From Quercus robur (taxonomy: Eukaryota; Streptophyta; Magnoliopsida; Fagales; Fagaceae), in assembly GCF_932294415.1 (NCBI RefSeq), contig NC_065542.1:2125501-2189500 (forward strand): a stretch of DNA of 64,000 nucleotides, read 5' to 3'. Each line of letters opens with the position of its first letter. Position 1 is the stretch's first letter. Below, piece by piece: positions 33,967 through 45,100 of the stretch. The translations under genes and the position numbers were made by a program. Under the pieces are notes generated by a model. The model was given only the letters and a program-made list of their open reading frames with translations, was not told the DNA's origin and did not search any database.

Positions 33967-34745
33967 CAAGCTGATAATTATCCTACATACCTAGTGGAAG
34001 TCTTCGTTCAAACTCATTCAAGCAAATATTGATAATTTGTTAAAACTGTCTTGTATGGCTGGATGTAATTTTTTTTTTAGAGAAGACAATATGTGTAGTA
34101 TATTAGTGGATTAACTATTTTATGTCCTTTATATTTCAGCCCTGTTTGTAAAACTTGGAAATTATTTTCTTATTGATGCCCTTTTGTCATTTAGTTTCCT
34201 AATTTGAACTCATTGGCGGTCCAAAAGGCTCTCCAAGACATAGAGAAATAGTTAGAAGATCCGGTGGCAAAGAGCAATAAGTAATTCTCTACCGGATTTC
34301 ATAATTCAACTTGTTTTATAACAATCAGTTATGCGTATTAGGTCATCATGTCATTTTTGGACATTTAAGGATAAGGTTTCTTCCTTCTTTCGCTTCTTCA
34401 CATTCACAGAATTTTGCCTATTTACAGAGCTTCTTATTATCCATGCAGGTTTCCTTTCCTCATTGATCCAAATACTGGTATTTCATTGAATGAAAGTGGT
34501 AAGCATGAAGCTTAGTCTTATTTTCAGGTCTCGTATAAGCAAATTTGTTGATAATGGATGCCTCAACTATGTATTCTCATTCATTGAGTGTGATTATTGT
34601 TGTAAATGTGATTCTTTCTTTAAAATTATTTATGTTATCCCTTAATGAGTCAGTCCCAATTAGTACGTATGGTTAATATGGTCACAACAATTAGCCATAA
34701 GCAATAAGATTCGTAAAGTGCCAGTAGATTTGGGGAAATTATTGT
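33766..34745. other. Intergenic with a (TA)n tract and one exon-like fragment
   Basis: A (TA)n tract covers about 33930-33963. At 34449-34500 an acceptor-like CATGCAG and donor-like GTG|GTAAGC enclose an open FPFLIDPNTGISLNES. No partner exons were found and no family is recognised, so it is not called as a gene. Confidence 0.4.
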
Positions 34746-34863
34746 ATACTCCCGGAATACCATAAATACGTACTCCCTCCTCTCACATAAATGGTGGGTC
34801 CCACGTGAGACCCACCATTTATGTGAGAGGAGGGAGTACGCATTTATGGTACTCCGGGAGTAT
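34746..34863. mobile_element. 118-bp near-perfect foldback element
   Basis: The arm ATACTCCCGG...ACCATAAATACGTACTCC returns in reverse complement at GGAGTACGCATTTATGGT...CCGGGAGTAT, with only a few mismatches over 55 bases per arm and a loop around CCACGTGA. This is the structure of a snap-back MITE; the transcript would form a long hairpin. A decayed relative is at about 46845-46920. Confidence 0.8.
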
Positions 34864-35002
34864 CTAATAATTTTACATAGATTTGTATAGTAGCATTCTT
34901 GTTTGGAACTCATTATAAAATGCCTGCAGGAGCAGGGCTGAGAGCGAGAAAATATTTATTTATGTTTTGTTCTGTTTGGCAACTGGCTTGCCATTTAGGG
35001 AA

Positions 35003-35042
<40 letters not shown>

Positions 35043-35800
35043 TGGTGCCTAAATTTAAGGATATGGATGAGAAGTTATAGTAGTGATTTTATAGTTTTTT
35101 TTTTTTTTTTCAAAATAAGGAAGAGATTTGGAAAAAAGAAAAATAACTGTAAGATTAGAGTAAGAAAACTGAAAATTTTATTGAAAATAAAAAGGGACAA
35201 AAGAAACAGATAAATCTCTCTTTTTTAAGGTAGAAACAAATAAGTCTTGATAAAGGAAAAATAAATAAATAAATAAAAACGTGGGGTGAGTGGAATATGG
35301 GAGAGATAAGAGAGTTGAGGATATAGAATAGTAGCTGTTTTTTTATAGTAGGAGTTTTTAGGAGTTGTTTGGTAGAGTAGTTTGAGTAATATTGTTTGTA
35401 GTTTTTTGAAATACATGTGGGTGAAAATGTGTGTAATGTTGTTTAAAATGTGAAAATGTGAGTTTGAGATGGCTTGCCAAACAGGATTTTTCAAAATAAA
35501 AAAGAGGAGATTTGGGGGGGGGGGGGGGGGGGGGGAACCATGAGACTAAGGTAAGGATAAAGGGGAAAAAAAATTTTAAAAAACTTGGGGTGAATGAAAT
35601 ATAGGAGAAATGTGAGAGTTGAGTTTGAAAAATTAACTGGAAGAGTGATCTTATTTTTTAAGAAATTTGAGATGATTTTTTTACTGAAAGAGTGATCTTA
35701 TTTTGTAAGGAATTAGCGATGATTTCCTAAATTACTCTTCTCATCTTAATTCCTAACACTAACCCTAAAGTAAACCTGCCCCCTTATTCCCAATTTCGCA
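34864..35800. other. Intergenic, low-complexity
   Basis: Holds an A-run plus (AT)n tract at 34999-35040, a T-run near 35098, and a run of 22 G at 35514-35535. The phrase ATTTGAGATGATTTTTT-type is repeated near 35660. No gene is supported. Confidence 0.5.
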
Positions 35801-36004
35801 ATGTCGATGTCATCAGTTGGGTCAAGTTCAGGTTCAGGGTCTGGGTCAAGGCAATGGAGTTTTGAGATCGTTTTCTGTGGGTATCATTTGACGCACCAAG
35901 AATGCATAGATTGGCATAGCTTTAAGATCCCTGACCTAAAGGCAGAGTTAAATGGGTATGATCAGCAGCGGAAGAAGAAGCAGCCGCTGTGGGCGCGGAA
36001 GTAG
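35801..36004 (+). CDS. Small hypothetical ORF, doubtful
   Basis: 67 codons starting MSMSSVGSSSGSGSGS, then RQWSFEIVFCGYHLTH and a basic end QQRKKKQPLWARK. The Ser/Gly start is reminiscent of small plant GRF-type zinc finger proteins or transposon-associated ORFs, but the required Cys and His residues are not in place. The local base composition is less AT-rich than the surroundings and codon use is plausible, so it could be a remnant of a coding exon. It stops 120 bases before copy 2 of the 530-bp repeat. I assign no function. Confidence 0.3.
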   Translation: MSMSSVGSSSGSGSGSRQWSFEIVFCGYHLTHQECIDWHSFKIPDLKAELNGYDQQRKKKQPLWARK

Positions 36005-36126
36005 CAGTGGAAGCAGATGTTAGATGAAAGGAACGGGTTCCAATCGTTTTCGAGGATCAGGCTCCACTCTGTATAATATTGGATTTATATGATGTAGGTG
36101 TAGGTTTTAATGTATTTATATGATGT

Positions 36127-36632
36127 ATGATAGAAAGTACTCTTTGAACTTGCGTCAAGACTAATTTTTCACTTATATTGCAAGTTGCTCAATGCTGTAA
36201 ACCATGCTCTTTTGGTGTGGAAAAATGCAGTCTCATTCATCAAAAAATAGTCTCTCATTCACCAATCCTGTGGTATTTATAGCATTCAATTATCCAATCC
36301 TTGATGTTACCCAAGTAAAAATGCAATAAAAATAAAATTATAGATGCCTTATTGGTCAATTCGATCCAATGCTTTTGGGTCACAAGAGTGATTAAATATG
36401 AAATCGACACAACATTTCTAGTAAATGGTAGGACAACTCAACAATCCAAGTTAAACATCCATAGAAAATCAATTGTTCCTATCCATTTATATTTATTGAA
36501 CCAAGAAAATCATTAGCACAGTAATGATTTTAAAAATAAATAATTAAAAAAAAAGGAGGGGGAAGAAAATCAAACTTTATTGAGCAATACTACGTAAGAG
36601 TTAAGAGCACAAATTTTCAAAAAGGAGTGACA
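36127..36632 (-). repeat. 530-bp dispersed repeat, copy 2
   Basis: Second copy of 32406-32939, same orientation, 3.7 kb away. It has the cleaner TATA-like CTATAAATACC on the minus strand (about 36270-36282). Confidence 0.6.
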
Positions 36633-37117
36633 TCCACCATAACCTACTAAGAAAAAGTGTTAAAACCGATCCTACAAATTATCAAATATCAGATGACATT
36701 CACATAAAATTTATTGGTACTTTCATAATATTCAACAATTCAAGAAACTATCAATCTGTGACCCGGTTGAATGAATAGAAATAACTAGTCGTATCCGAGG
36801 CGACAACCCTCCAAGAAAAAAGAGAAAATGAAAGGAATTCTGTAAATATTATCAGCTTGCCTCTTATTCCATAACTCTTAGTTGAAATACATCAACCACG
36901 ACCAACTCAAATAAAGGGATAACCACAATTAAAAAGATAACAACCAACCTAATAGCTAAGTCTATCCAAGATAATAAGATGAGTCCTATCTCCAGGAAGT
37001 TTATTGATAACAACAACTAATGACAACATCCTAATTCAAATACGAAACTATCAATTAATTCAAATACGACACTTGAGGCATTTGTCTTCAGCTGCTCTGC
37101 TTTATCTTCGACCACTT
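36633..37117. other. 3' flank of the IST1-like gene
   Basis: No gene recognised; probably includes the 3' untranslated region of the gene ending at 37118. Confidence 0.5.
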
Positions 37118-39381
37118 CTAGAGTCCAACTTTAGTTGCATCTCTTGTTCCCTCTTCCACGTGTGCTGCAGACATAGCACATCGCCTATGCTCTTCCTTTA
37201 TAGCCCTCATTTTGGCCACCACATCTTCGTAGTTGGGAAGCTTTGGATGGACATGACTCAAGCGAGCTGGGCTGTCCTTTAGCTCTTCATGATTAGAAGT
37301 ATGAAATGAATGGTGATGATTTTTGACCACGCTAGGAGTCTTCTTTCTCTCACTATCCCAAGAGAAAGGGCATGATTGAATGTCACTTTTGTTAGCTAAA
37401 GGAGTAGTAGTGCTTGGATGAAATGTGTGTTCTTCAGCTATTTCACTCATCAATGTGACAATTTGATCAATAGGTACCACATATTTGCATAGATTCTGCC
37501 TCATTTGGAATGACACAAAATGTCCATGTCCTAATTGGACATTGGCAGTCTCAAATTTACGACCATAGCGCCCTGTGAAATAATGACTGAACAAACGCAG
37601 CTCTGGCAATTCACCAAGCCTGGACGCAGCAAATATCAAATTTGCCAAAGCTTGGCGAACATCAATGGGCAAGGATCGTATGTCACTGCAAATATCAACT
37701 AGGACTTAGAGTAACATTTTACTATTGTTTATGAAACTATGAATACTCAACTAACTAATCAATGTCGTTCACATGTAATCAAACCTTTTGAAATTTAATA
37801 AAGTTTGAGTCCAAGATATGTACCTCTGTTGGCAAATATGGGAGAAATTGGTGAGGACGCATTCACAGCAATTATTTATTTCATCATATGCTGCCAATAT
37901 TTTTTGATCCTTGAAGACTTTCTTGACCTAAATATAATTTTAAAAGGTCAAAAAAGGCATTCATGAGCCCGACCCTCCTAAGAAAATAGTCTTGACCTAC
38001 GTACAAATATTTTAGAGTATACTTAAATGGTAATTTTGTCCCTGATTAGCTTTTGAAATTCATAATTATTAATAAACTATAAATTGAAGAAATTTTAGAG
38101 GTGTGCATGGGTCGAGTTGAAGGATTTTTTCAACCCAATCTAATTAACCTTGTAGGGTTGAAAATTTTCCAACTCATTATATGAGTAGAAACCAAACCAT
38201 CCCAACCCACATTGGTCAGGTTGAGTAGGGGGATTATATTTATATGTTTAATGACTTATAAAAATTTGGATTTTCATAAAATAGTTAAGCTTTAAAAAAA
38301 AAAATTAACATGTCTAAATTATATTCTAAAATTTTAAATAAACAATTCTCAAAATATCAAAATAAGTCATACTAAAAATTATAATAAGAACAATAATATA
38401 AACAAATATACATATTGTGGAACGAATGGGTTAGAAAAACTAATAGCCTAAACCCTGACCCAACCTGATGTTCAAAATAAAATCACAACCCAACCCAACC
38501 CATGAAAACCAACAAAGGTGTCAAGTTACTTTGGATTGGATTAGATCAGTCTCATAATTTTGGTAGGTTGAATGAACATCTCTTATAGATCTTGAGTTTG
38601 TGCAAGGACCATAATTTTAATAAAGAAATTAATTTTGAAAAGAATTTCAACCATATAATTCCAATAACAAAAACTTGGTGATTAATGTCACTGTACGTAA
38701 ATGAGAAGAAATCATACCCTAGATAAGGCATTTTCTTGCTGGCCAAGCTGTAGGAGCTGAGCAATATCAGCACGAGACTGTCGTATAATTGAATTCATCC
38801 TTTTCTTCAAAATAGCAAGACGAAGTTGAGCCTCCTCTATCGCACGCTTGCTACAACAAAAGCATAATTAGTGTGTTATTTTTAAGACAAGTAAGAGAAG
38901 GAAATGAATGGACAAAAAGATTATAAAAAAAATAAAAATGTAATGCTATATAAAAAAAAGGCACAAATAGTAGGCCAAAAAATATTGATGGGGCTTATAA
39001 AATTAAAATTTGGGAAACCTTTGTGAACTCATTAAGGCTCTACTTTCTATATTGGATCCTCAATACAATGGGTACGAGGGTTACTACAACTAGTCTCTTC
39101 CCTACCCTTTTCATAGAAGTAGAAAGAATATATAAGAGTAGCATATTCCATTCATGTTTAAGATTGAATTTTTTTTTTTTTTAATGGATAAAAGGTTATA
39201 AAATATTAAAATGCATGTTTAAGATTTTGAATCATAGTAGTGAAGTTTTATGAATGAAAAAACAAGTAGGAAGATTAAGTAGAATTATTTACCACTTAGA
39301 GGCTTTTCTCCACCTTGACACTTCTGTCAATAGGAATAGAAGGGCTGCATAATACACTCGGAGAAGCATTGATTTCCCCAT
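37118..39381 (-). CDS. IST1-like protein (regulator of Vps4/SKD1, ESCRT-III pathway)
   Basis: Member of the IST1/DUF292 family, which binds ESCRT-III subunits and the Vps4-type ATPase in multivesicular-body sorting on endosomes. Exons on the minus strand are 39381-39293, 38850-38718, 37927-37824 and 37685-37118, all GT-AG and in phase, giving 297 residues. The fold is a helical bundle: ACKRAIEEAQLRLAILKKR-like start of exon 2, RADIAQLLQLGQQENALSR, then YDEINNCCECVLTNFSHICQ, and SLPIDVRQALANLIFAASRL with ELRLFSHYFTGRYGRKF. The C-terminal third is low-complexity with His/Ser stretches and ends after PNYEDVVAKMRAIKEEHRR, a conserved helix in plant members. The starting helix MGKSMLLRVYYAALLFLLTE is short and more hydrophobic than usual (typical starts are longer and basic), so a different start is possible. 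Intron 2 holds a hAT-like relic. Confidence 0.88.
38096..38520. mobile_element. Decayed hAT-like element in intron 2 of the IST1-like gene
   Basis: The left end TAGAGGTGTGCATGGGTCG and the right-end CCAACCCAACCCATG, followed after some bases by AAAGGTGT, are the inverted GGGTTGGGTTG-type ends widespread in plant hAT elements. CAACCC and GGGTTG motifs recur inside. Ends are approximate and no target duplication is clear. Confidence 0.5.
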
Positions 39382-39399
39382 TTCTCCTCACTCACTCAA

Positions 39400-39960
39400 A
39401 CAAAGGAATGAAGAAGATTTTTGGTCTCTCTTGGTTGAAGAAGAAGAATAAGAAGGAAAGACCAACAATGAAATGGATTTTGGCTTTGGAATTGTACGTG
39501 ATTAGGAATGGATTCATGAGAATTATATTTATAATCTTATTCTCACATTTGTAATGCGGTAATGTGATAATGTCCATGGTAAAATATCTTCACCGTATCA
39601 TTATTCCTACGTTTTGACAAATAATATGATCATGCAAATATTTTGAAAAAATATTTGTAATATTTGACCTAGTAAGGTCGATTCTTATATTGTGTGAAAA
39701 ATTGGCATAAATCACCATGTGATCTTACAAGTTTATTGTAATTTGGATTCTAACATATCAAGCAAAATGTTTGCTTAATTAAGTTTTATTTTGAATTATA
39801 AAGCACAATCTTCAAGAAAATATTAGTTTATTATTTTCTGGGATTGTTTCCTCTCATGAAGAAAAGATTTTGATTTTAATCCCCTTTCCAAAAAAAAATT
39901 TGAAAAAATGTTTAGGAAAATCGTGAGTATACTGTACAGTGTATACAATACAGTAACAAA
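39400..39960. repeat. Duplicated upstream region of the IST1-like gene, unit 1
   Basis: Begins just upstream of the start codon and matches 40021-41062 in order: GAAGAAGAAG, TTTGGAATT, TATTTATAATCT, AATGCGGTAATGTG, the TTTGACCTAGTAAGGTC part, GAATTATAAAGCA and GGATTGTTTCCTCTC. It therefore includes the promoter or leader. Confidence 0.7.
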
Positions 39961-39985
39961 TACATACAAGTCAATAAAATATTCG

Positions 39986-40020
<35 letters not shown>

Positions 40021-40023
<3 letters not shown>

Positions 40024-40278
40024 AACTTCTCTTTGTTGAAGAAGAAGAAACTGAAGAAGACCACTGACTTTGGAATTTTGATTTAGAATTGATTCAATAG
40101 AATTATACTTATAATCTTTTTGATACATGAATTATACTTATAATCTAATTCTAACATTGAAATGCGGTACAATGTGCACGGTAAAGTATCTTCGTTGTGT
40201 CATTCACCATACTGCCCAAAAAAAGACACACCATTTGTTTTCATGTAGATCGAGATTCCTAAGTTTTAACAAGGTGAA

Positions 40279-40322
<44 letters not shown>

Positions 40323-40440
40323 TTATATATATTTGCAATATTTGATCTACGTAAGGTCAAGTCCTATATATTGCGTGGAAAAGTGGCATAAAAATTACCT
40401 ATTATAAAGATCATTGTGATTTGGATGCTAACGTAATAAG

Positions 40441-40495
<55 letters not shown>

Positions 40496-41062
40496 AGATA
40501 TAGATATATTCTTTTGTCTGAGAAAAATTAAATAGGTATATAATTAAGGATTATGTAGGGTTTTGGGTCCTTATATTCTTTGGCAAGACAAAACAAAATC
40601 AAGGTCTATGAGCACTCTACCAACTCTTAGCTCATGTAATTTTCATTCTCATACAGGTTGAGTAATTACTAGATAAAATCTAGAGAAGAGTTCATTAGCA
40701 GTGGGACTCGATGATTAAGTTTTAAATTCTACTGCTAAAAAACATTCAAACTTCTCTTAAACATGCTAATTAAAAGACTTTAACTGTTCATTTCGTCTTG
40801 CTGATTGTACAATTGGATTTTTCATTCTATTAAATGTTTTTGCTAAGAGATGGAAGTTTTATTTTGTATTATAAAGCAAATTGTTCAAGTAAACATACTT
40901 TTATTCCTCTAAATATATATGTATATATATATATATATATATACTTTTATATATTTTTTAGGATTGTTTCCTCTCGCAATGGAAAAAAAAGATTTGATTT
41001 TGATACCTTTTTCCCAAAAGTGAAATATCATAAAAGAGTTTATATGACAATCATGAGTATAC
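40021..41062. repeat. Duplicated upstream region, unit 2, expanded by (AT)n
   Basis: Colinear with unit 1 but about twice as long, because of four (AT)n tracts (about 40288-40330, 40445-40493, 40910-40942 and one just past the end at 41065-41086) and an extra 300 bases at about 40500-40800. A further (AT)n tract, at 39989-40018, lies between the units. Confidence 0.7.
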
Positions 41063-41086
41063 TATTATATATATATATATATATCG

Positions 41087-42196
41087 CATAATTATATCAT
41101 ATCAAACTATCAAATCAAAACCAATTATTCACATGTTTTTTAACATCACCATTACATGAAAAGATAATTTAAAATATTTCGTTACATAACAAGATAACAA
41201 GGAGTCCATTAATTTAGGATGAATCAATAGTTGAGTCTAATAGGACTAAATTTCAAAGATCAAATCAAGAAAAATTAAGAAGAATCAAATTAATTTCTCA
41301 AAATTTTCATGACAATATACAATATCAAATCAAATTTCAAATTTCAAATTTAATAAAAAGTACCCATAAAATGTCAATATTTTGTTCACATATTGGCCCA
41401 TATCAACATTTATCGAAAATTGAGTGAAATGGACCTAAACGGGTGGAATAGACTAAAATGGGGTAGGAATTTAGGTTGAGATGGAATTTGGTTGATTCTT
41501 ACCGATTGATTAATTAGCACATAATTTTTTCACCGGAATGGAATGGAATTGATAACTTTAATTTTATTCCATGTTCTCCACATGAAAATGACTAAACAAT
41601 GCCATTAAATTACATGACTCTTGGTTAAGTTATATCTTTTACTATATTCCAATTTAGTAGCATGCATGCATACTTACGTTACCTTAATATTATTTTGTAA
41701 GATATTATACAAAATCAACTAATAAGCATTAATATATTTTGTGTATATATATTTCTCAAATATATTTTGAGTATATATACAAAATCAACTAATAAGCATC
41801 ATAAGATCTCATGTTTTTATTCAATTTGAAATGTTAGAAGATTTGAAATACTTTCGGTCTATCTTCTGAAGTTGATGACAGCCTTATGATCCATACAAGC
41901 ATGAACTTTATATACAATCATTAATTTCTGTCACATATTTTAAGCCCTAAATGTTACATTTTTTTGTAGCTGCTTCTACAAAATATGTATCTCATATGCT
42001 TGAATTACCCCTTCTAAGGTTCTCCTTTTGGTTTCTTGCAATTTCTTGAGACCATAATTCGTGCCAGCTTGAAACCTTTCCCTGAATTCATAAAATCCGG
42101 TGCAGATACCTTCGATTGCAAATGTGATGAGTATGACAAGTGACAGCCTCAGATTCCTGGGCTATGATAATTCACGAATCCCCTTGAGTTTCAATT
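41087..42196. other. Intergenic and 3' flank of the WVD2-like gene
   Basis: AT-rich. Short direct repeat ATATATACAAAATCAACTAA-type near 41705 and 41775. No gene. Confidence 0.5.
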
Positions 42197-45100
42197 TCAC
42201 CGCCAACTTGGCATCTTCGGTCTGCATTGCAATCAAGTCACAATCACAATAAGGTAACATAAAAGCCTAGATGAATTTGGGCATGTTAATCCAAGGTAAA
42301 TCTTACTCATGATCAATTGTTCATAAAATGCTCAAATTTAAACAAGTGTATACTTCATGTTTAAGAATTAGTAGGGGGATAGTAATTGAAGAGTAACATG
42401 GAGCATATGGTACCTTGGTTCTCTTCTTGCATGGGTCATATCTGCAGATTCTGGTAATGCAATCTGGAAATGTTGATCAAATTGTTATATGATGGCACAA
42501 TTTCATGATTTTTTTATTCCAATTAATAAAAGAGAATAACATAAGATAGAATGGATAAGGAATAAAATCATGTCCTAATTTTCTGCAGTAATTTCCAAAC
42601 CCTTAGAAGAAAGAATAGAAATATGACCTTAGGAACTGGTTTTGGATTTGGAGCCTTGTGAATGGTGAACAAGGTAGATGATGCATATTTTGAATCTTTT
42701 CCAAGCCCAGCATTACTTTTCTCGTCTCCCTGCACACAAACAAAATGCAAGCATGATCTGTGCATCCAACACTGAAAATTCCTCTATATATAACAAACAG
42801 AAGAATGTTCATTACCAGAATGCATGCCTTTTCAAACTAAACATAACAAAAACATAGTTTCATAAATCAGTCATGTCTTAGGCATTAAGATTATAGAATT
42901 ACAATTAAACTCAAGTATTATTGAACAATATGATTGAACCTTGTCAATCATAAAACTACATTTCATCGTCCGCGCCATAAATCTCTTCAAGTAACAAGCC
43001 TAAAATTCTAGCAAGAACCAGCACAACTTTTCATTGTCATTGTATTGATGTCTTGGTAGGCCACATTTGTGATCCAGGTGATGGAGGTGTAACATACCGT
43101 CAGTAATACCAAATCTCTAACAAAATCAGTAAAGATGGATAAGAAAATCACTTGCCCATCTTCTCCAAATTGGAGATCCTATAATAGGTAGTAGCCTAGA
43201 AACCATTAGAGATGTCATGAACCTATAATAAATACTTTAAAATGATGCTTCACGAATTAATTTTGTAAATGCAATCCTTACAACCAAAGTTCTCTACGAT
43301 CCTGAGATTCCTAGTGTATGCAAGATCTTTTGACCATTTCAATGTGTTCAAGCTAATGGAAGCTGAGATTAGGATAATTCTAAGTCCAATGGTCCAAGCT
43401 CCCTAGAGGAACCTAGTTAAAACGATCACATCTTTAAAATGCAGAAACCGACATACGCAAATGTATGCATGCTTAACTAAATCATATCCAGTAGGAATTA
43501 CCTTTTTCTGCAGTCCTTTGACATTACTCTTTCGCTCAGCTTCAACTCCATAATTTTGATTAACATTATTCTGAGCACGAAGGTTCATAGACCTTTTGTA
43601 TTTCCAAACCATTAGAATATCACACAAGCAAAGAAAAATCAGAAAAAAAAAAAAAATGGTAGTGACAGTATCTGAGGACAACAAATGTAAATGGATATAG
43701 CACATTACATTATTTTCGGTCTTTGGTTCTCGGATACTCCGCCATTGGCTCTAATTTGGCAGCCACTAGGCTCTAAAGGCTTTCTACCAACTCCATCACA
43801 GCTCCTAAAAATGAACAAACAATTCAGATTAGTGAGGGAGTGAGGGGAGGGAGAGGGGTTTGGGGGGAAAGGGGGTTGTTAAGAGAGAGAGAGAGAGAGA
43901 AGCATTCTAATTGGTGAAACCAGACCTCCTGTTATCCAGAGCTTTCTTTCTCAAACCACCAGTAACAGAAGCCTCCTTTGTAGTGCTCTGCATATATAGT
44001 TGCACGCAACCAGCAAGAAAAGCCATCAGCAGAGGAACTAAAATTCAATATGAATACAACCATGATAGTCTACCTGGGTGGATCGTTCATGGAGTGGCAA
44101 CTTTGTTGGGAACTTGTCTACTGACCCTTTGGAAGTTGAAATTGCCTTCACCTGACTAACTATACCAATGGGTGAAGATGTCACTGAGCTAGCCCTCACT
44201 AATGAAGTGCACAGAACAGCGGCATTGGGGCGTATTTCCGTATTTTGTCTATTTGAGTAAACATTGTTGGAACTAATGTCTTTTGAAATCTTAGGTTTAC
44301 TTCTTTTGCTTGAAACAAGACCGTTATCTTTCTTGCCAGCAATTTTATCATTGATAGACACTTTCGGCTTCTCAGATAGCTTAACGGCACCTTTGGTAAT
44401 TCTGTAGTCCAAATGTGTTCTGTTTTCAGCAGACACAACTGTCACCTGGTAGAACAACTTAAAACTGAGTAACAGAAAATCACCTATCTATTGCACATTA
44501 GCAAACTTTAGCAACTAACCACAAGTTCAATCAAAATATAAACGGGACCACAACTTGATACAGCAAGAGAGTTCCAATTAACAAGACAATGCATACAGCA
44601 GTATAACAGCTATTTAGTAATCAGGTCTAAACACATTAAGAATTTTGTTTTTGGCAGAGTTTCACCATGACTATGAGGCTGTCAAAATCTTCTTCTTACA
44701 GTATTTTAATATTTTTTCTTACTTTTCAATCTCCTATATAATTAATGGAACCGAAAAAAAGGAGACCCTCATTTTATGGATCAGCAAACATGAGAACCAC
44801 CTTGCAATACATAAAAAAAAATTTGTTGGCCTCTAAAGTCAGTGTTAATAAGTAAATAGTCCTCAAGCAAAGTGAGAATCTTTTCACAGATTTTGATATC
44901 ATCGGTTAAGGGGAAATGAGACACAAATTAGAAATCCAACATTTTACCTTAGCATTTAGACTCGATGATTGTTTCTTTTGCTTGTTGGCATCATGCTTGG
45001 CTCTGTCAGAGACAGAGCAGTCATGCTGGGCAGTTTCTGAGCTCTTACTGACTGATGAAGTGGAGGAAGCCTCTTTTACAAAATGTTGGAGTTCAATGGC

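Noticed and set aside
34746-34863. microRNA precursor
   Set aside because: Arms pair almost perfectly over 55 bases and a relative occurs elsewhere, which fits a foldback MITE better; no evidence for a defined mature miRNA.
32406-36632. Calling 32406-36632 an LTR retrotransposon
   Set aside because: TG...CA ends are present, but there is no primer site, purine tract, coding region or matching target duplication; kept as a repeat pair.
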